This document shows, one piece after another, positions 59,767-64,000 of a stretch of DNA of 64,000 bases. Each line of letters starts with the position of its first letter. Position 1 is the stretch's first letter. This stretch comes from Auricularia sp. M13. Taxonomy: Eukaryota; Basidiomycota; Agaricomycetes; Auriculariales; Auriculariaceae. The translations under genes and the position numbers were made by a program. Below the pieces are notes generated by a model that was not told the DNA's origin, searched no databases, and saw only the letters and a program-made list of their open reading frames with translations. The stretch is from contig CM073193.1 in assembly GCA_037042915.1 (NCBI GenBank), forward strand, positions 8,804,001 to 8,868,000, given 5' to 3'.

Positions 59767-61484
59767 CTAGCTGGCCACGACGAGCTGATACGTCTGCGAA
59801 TGGCCAGATCCTACAAACACCGTCTGCTGCACAGTGCCGCTCGGCACGGCATCGCTGGAGAACGTCGTGCTGCCATTGAACGCAAGAAGCGTCTTCCCGC
59901 CGCTCGAGACCTATCCCCCCGCGCGTCCTCATCAGCACACACATCCCCACACGCACGCATAAAGAAGCACGCACAGCAGAGAAGACGGCCGCGCTGTTGC
60001 CGCTGGCACATGAGAGCGCGCCGCTGGAGACGGTGCACGGCCCCTTGCTCGTCGTCAGCGAGAACCCGGAGCCGCTCGTCGCGGTCTTGTACGTCGCGAG
60101 CGTCTGCGTCGACCACGTCCCGCCGGACAGCAGGCCGCCGGTCGTCGACCCGCTCGAGCGCAGCGCCTGCACGGTGAACGAGGCCGGCACGCCCGTCGCG
60201 GGCTGCGACGCGCGAAAGCGTGAGTTGACTGAGTGAGATCTTGAGCGCCCGCACGGGGACTCACCGGCGTAGTGCCACCACCTCCTCCGCTGCCGCTGCC
60301 CGACTTGGGCAGGTACTTGATGCCCGAGCTCGGGCAGTCGTTGGTCGCGAAGCTCGGCGCGTTGATCGGGACGAAGGAGCCGTCGATGACGGAGCCCTTG
60401 AGGTGGAAGTACCACCAGACCTCGTTGAGGTTCGACCCGTCGCAGTTGACGGTCGGCGTGAAGCCCGACGCGGCCTTCAGCGCGGACGTGATCTGCGAGA
60501 GCGTGAAGGTCTTGGACGTCGTGGGCGTGATGCCCTGCGACGAGAGGAAGTCGTACGTCGGGACCGTCTGTTGGCGGAGGTCCCGTTAGAGCCACTGATC
60601 CGACGCGGCGTGGCTAATACGGGTGCACACCTGGAAGAGCTTGACGACTGTCTGGAAGTATGCGACCGCCTGGGAGACTCTTTGATTAGCCGACGACGGC
60701 AAAGAGAGAGGAGGCATGCTGACCTCTGCGCCCTTAGGACTGCCAGACGGAAGGCACGACGGCTTCAGCGTGCTGTTCCATCTGTCAGCAGTGCGTGGCA
60801 GTCGGCTGAGAATCACCGCACCTCAGGCATGTACCGTGCTTGCTCCATTCATGCTCCCAGAATGACTCGTCGTCACCGCTTATGTCCTTCCAGAACTAAA
60901 GCGGCCTTAAGGCGACACAAGAATGATATGTCGGAGACGACGTACGGTCTGCATGAACGAGAGCGTGCTCGACGCGCCCTGGGCTGAAAGGAGCTATTAT
61001 AAGATGAACTAGTCAATGTCACGTATTGCGAGAGTTGCGGTAGCACTCACACTCGCGAGGTTGGTATAGGCCCGCGATGAATCACAATTCGACTCGAAAG
61101 TCCCATCGCAGTTGTCCGGCCACAAGCCGTGCACTGTTCTCGACATCAACAACACATTCCGATGCTATGCGCAAGAAGAACAAACCGGTCCAGCTATCAG
61201 TCGGGCCCGTGCTGGGGTCGGTGTCCCAGAACTGCGTCTGGAGGAGCAGTCCCTGCAGCACGATCAGTTAATGAACGAGATTCACTTGAATGTAGAACTG
61301 AACATACTCCTGGAGCCTCCAAGCAGCAGGTTCCCGTGGCCGACGAGTTCGAGCACGATGCGGCGCCAGAGGTTGAGCACGACGACGCGATACGCGGCAT
61401 CAACTGGGAATACCCCATGGATAAGTCGGCAAGCGGACCGGCCGCCGCGAGCATGGGGAGGAGCGAGGCCACGGCCCAGTTCAT
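59767..61484 (-). CDS. Secreted ribonuclease T2 with C-terminal extension
   Basis: At least eight exons on the minus strand, from the ATG at 61484 to the stop TAG at 59767. Exons 61484-61308, 61252-61186 and 61133-61051 are placed exactly. Both active-site blocks are present: CAS1 [13 protein letters not shown] (across an intron) and CAS2 [14 protein letters not shown] near 60850, so the two catalytic histidines are intact. Many cysteines fit the T2 disulfide pattern. A glycine-rich linker ([10 protein letters not shown]) leads to a C-terminal domain of about 110 residues that ends QTYQLVVAS. It cleaves RNA outside the cell or in the vacuole through a 2',3'-cyclic phosphate. Confidence 0.9.
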
Positions 61485-62298
61485 GTTGGGAAGGGAAGAG
61501 GTGGACGAGGGTCGCGGTCAAGGTGGCCGACAATCGCCATCTCCACTTTATATAGCTGCAGTGCAAGAGGCAGAGGGCGGTAACGGCACCATGCTTCTTT
61601 CGAAGACCCCATCGGTCGTCAAGCGCGTCGAGGCATGTGGGCCTTGGGCGGGAATGCCGCCGGATGTCCATATGGGGTTGATATGGGGAGGGTCCGGGGG
61701 AGACGCGCGTATTCATAGCTACGTCCATGCGACAGCGACTGACGCTCCACAAGTCCACAGTGCCAACTGGTGATGGCACCGCAAGGCCCAACGTCGGTGG
61801 CGGCAGCGGGCTGCGTACGCCGACGCCTAGTTTTATCACTATGTGGTTTGGTTTGCTGCCAGCGTCGCCCTTGCGGTGAATGGTGGCAGTTTCTCGGCCG
61901 GTTTATCGATAGGTTGCACGTGCACGCGTTCCAACGTTCGCCGAGATAACACAGCGCACGTTCAGCTCCAGACCGTAATTAGCACGCTTAGCAGCATGTG
62001 TAGCGGTATGTCTGAGGCGATATGCCTTGAAGTGACGGCGGCGAGTCGAGGGTACCGTCGGAAGAGCTCCAGAACAGCCGCCAGGATGAGCTCCGGTCTT
62101 TCTGACAGCTGCTAGTGAGCAAGCTGCAGTAGCTGGTTTTATTAGTGAAGATAAATCATGAGCGTGTTGCAAGACTAGGACCGGAATGGAGAATGAAAAC
62201 ATGTTGGACTCACCAGGAATCGCGTGACGTATGAAGCTCGCGCGCTGCGCCGCGATTTCCCGTCCAGGCTTTTCTCTGAGCCACATCGATAGGCAGCA
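61485..62298. other. Divergent intergenic region
   Basis: About 0.8 kb between the RNase T2 (-) and the right-edge gene (+). The short open frames here have no domains or consistent splicing. A TATATAGCTG (61549-61558) lies about 65-75 nt upstream of the RNase start but reads on both strands. Confidence 0.5.
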
Positions 62299-64000
62299 AT
62301 GTCCGGACACCACGAAACGATAGACTTTACAAAAGGTCCTGTCGAGCTACCCGAGGATCTCGGATGGAATTTACTGGCCCTCCAATTATGCCAGATGCTA
62401 CAAATACCAGGTGGGCGTCACATACTTACCATGTTCTGGAGAGAAGTTAGAATTGACGCGATGGCCAGATCTACGAAAGCGCAGTGATTTCAAAACGGTC
62501 CACAAGAACTTTGATTCTGTGCAGTTCAAACTTGCAGGAATGTTCGACGCGCAGCCCGGCGAAGAGGGCGAGGAAATGGTGCAGGGCGGCATCGCAGTGA
62601 TTTGGGGAAAGCTTTGCTCTGACGGGATACTTCGAGAGAAGCTCGTTGCCGCCGGTTCGTCAATGGCAAGCACTTCCTCTGGCACGCCCTGACAACTTGT
62701 GCGCAGGACTCATCGGCAAGATAGTACCCTTGCTCAGCAACAAAAGGTGTCGCTTCATCGTCCTGCGCTTACTCGCTTCCATGAGCCACGCTGCGATCTT
62801 GCAGACGCGCGTTGAAATAGGCCGTACTGCTACTCCGAGCCTCCTTCAGGTGCTAGAAGAAGAACGAGGCGACGACTGGGCTGTCGACATGTGCACGTCC
62901 ATTCTGTCACACGGACTCCTTGCCATGCTTGCCGGCATCATGGAGCCAATCAAGCGTACTTCTGACTTTCCCTGGGCACGCGTATTGGATGCTATGCTGG
63001 ACCTTGTAGTGGAATACCCGTACCCATCCGACGCCATTTTCGGCCACGCAGTCCAGTTTCTCGTCTCGGCGCCACATCCGCTCAGGCACTTTTATCTTGC
63101 GAATCCGCGTGCCATCGAGTTCCTATGTGCTCTAATCCACGCCGAGGCTATAGAACTTCGGGTGAGCGGAATGCAGGGCCTGCTCCGCTTGCAAATACCG
63201 GTCGCTGTCAACAAATTCGACCGGTACATCGAGCCCGCAAAGATGATGAAGAATGACTGGCCGGACCACATCCTGGACGTATTCTGGGCATACGGCTACG
63301 AGCGCTGCGACATCCCCATTGCGCTCTCTTGCGAGGTCGAGTACCAGAATGCTATGTTCGAGGCAGCCACGGATCTTGATCTAGTCTCGCTGGGCAAGAA
63401 GATCTATTCCATTATGATGCGGAGCGAAATGGGCATCGGCAAGGGCATCTTCTTGAACAAAGAGACCAACCAACCCCTCCAGACCCGTTTGCCTTTTTTG
63501 CACTGGGAAGACGGTCTTGTACACTGCGCAGCTGCTCTGAAGGCGCTTGGCCCAGATACCATCTTCGCCGTCGGGAATTTGAAGGTTTCGACAGTCGATA
63601 TGGCCGACGTCCTCATCATCAAATCGCACATGCTGCACAGCAGATACGATCTTGCGAACGAGGTCGCCCTAGCTGGTGTGGCGCGCTGTCCGGACGAGCT
63701 GTACTACTACTACGCCATCGGCGTGGCGAAAGGCGGGAACTCTGAGGAGAAGCTCAAGTTCTCGCGAAAAGGCCTAACGCGTGCGCGCATACCGGTTACG
63801 AAGGGCGTCTTCGGGCGGCCGACAGGCGATAACTATCTGCGACTGGGCCTGTTGATGAACTCCGCCGAACATGCGCTGTTTCTGGGGCTCAATAGCGCAG
63901 AGGATGCGTTTCACGGAACTGCTGGCTGGGGGCGCGTCGTCGCTCTGTTCAAGATTGCGCTGGAGGATTCGAAGGCGTACCTCAAGGATGCAGCCCCCGA
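62299..64000 (+). CDS. Large helical-repeat protein, possibly MYND-finger type, cut by right edge
   Basis: Exons 62299-62410, 62469-62654 and 62707 to beyond the edge; more than 530 residues are visible. The protein is alpha-helical with Leu-rich repeats of the ARM/TPR kind (LIGKIVPLLSNKRCRFIVLRLLASMSH and similar). The part around SRYDLANEVALAG...DELYYYYAIGVAK resembles the TPR-like part of Agaricomycete proteins that usually end in a MYND zinc finger. That finger would lie past the window, so the assignment is tentative. The first intron is set at 62411-62468 because an earlier acceptor would make it only about 30 nt. Confidence 0.7.

Noticed and set aside
61843-62313. ORFs between RNase T2 and the right-edge gene
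   Set aside because: Short, open on both strands, with no motif or splice support.
1-64000. CRISPR arrays, bacterial operons, rRNA or tRNA genes
   Set aside because: Nothing of the kind was seen. Spliceosomal introns and gene families are fungal, and no tRNA cloverleaf or rRNA-like sequence was recognised by eye.

Overview
The window is nuclear DNA of a filamentous basidiomycete, most likely an Agaricomycete. Coding regions are GC-rich, introns are about 50-60 nt with GTGCGT/GTAAGT donors, and the gene content fits: F-box/LRR-like families, a DUF7923-type CCCH protein, GH5, M28 and RNase T2 secreted enzymes, and Ty3-type retrotransposons. The species cannot be named from the sequence.

Left arm (1-14.8 kb), ordinary genes: a cytochrome P450 cut by the left edge (-), an F-box/LRR-like protein (+), a 12-exon CCCH zinc-finger protein (+), a secreted GH5 glycosidase (+), an F-box protein (-), a short-chain dehydrogenase (+) and a second F-box-like gene, here called gene A (-).

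Centre (14.9-50.8 kb), a nest of five LTR retrotransposon insertions. Every one is bounded by TG...CA and a perfect 5-bp target-site duplication (TSD). E1 (14935-35379, +, TSD TCGCG) splits a tandem relative of gene A (gene B). E1 itself carries E3a (20635-24948, TSD CCTTG) and E4 (27112-32731, -, chromodomain Ty3 element, TSD CAACA). E2 (36314-50844, -, TSD CTAAA) lies 131 bp upstream of the gene B start codon, and a second E3 copy, E3b (46356-50670, TSD GAGAA), lies inside its 5' LTR. Removing E3a and E4 with one TSD copy each leaves E1 with one open frame of about 3,213 codons, so the nesting order is secure. The LTR pairs of E1, E2 and E4 look identical by eye, so the activity is recent.

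The most unusual content is in E1 and E2. These diverged relatives share two extra genes that are not standard gag or pol. Gene X lies between gag and protease, has one 53-nt intron, and ends in an acidic second exon read in a different frame from the gag-pol readthrough. Gene Y occupies the env position after the integrase. In both elements each extra gene has a TATA-like box about 45-75 nt before its ATG. E3 is a separate curiosity: a non-autonomous element whose only sizeable ORF is antisense and encodes a zinc-cluster (Zn2Cys6-type) domain, while its own U3 carries about 20 CTCGG motifs. E3 and E4 both have an 11-nt self-complementary primer site, the Tf1/sushi self-priming arrangement.

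Right arm (51.2-64 kb): a GNAT acetyltransferase, two paralogous tiny secreted peptides with conserved promoters flanking a 9-exon M28 aminopeptidase, a UCH37-type deubiquitinase, a Ser/Thr-rich membrane protein, a secreted RNase T2 (-), and a large repeat-type protein that runs off the right edge.
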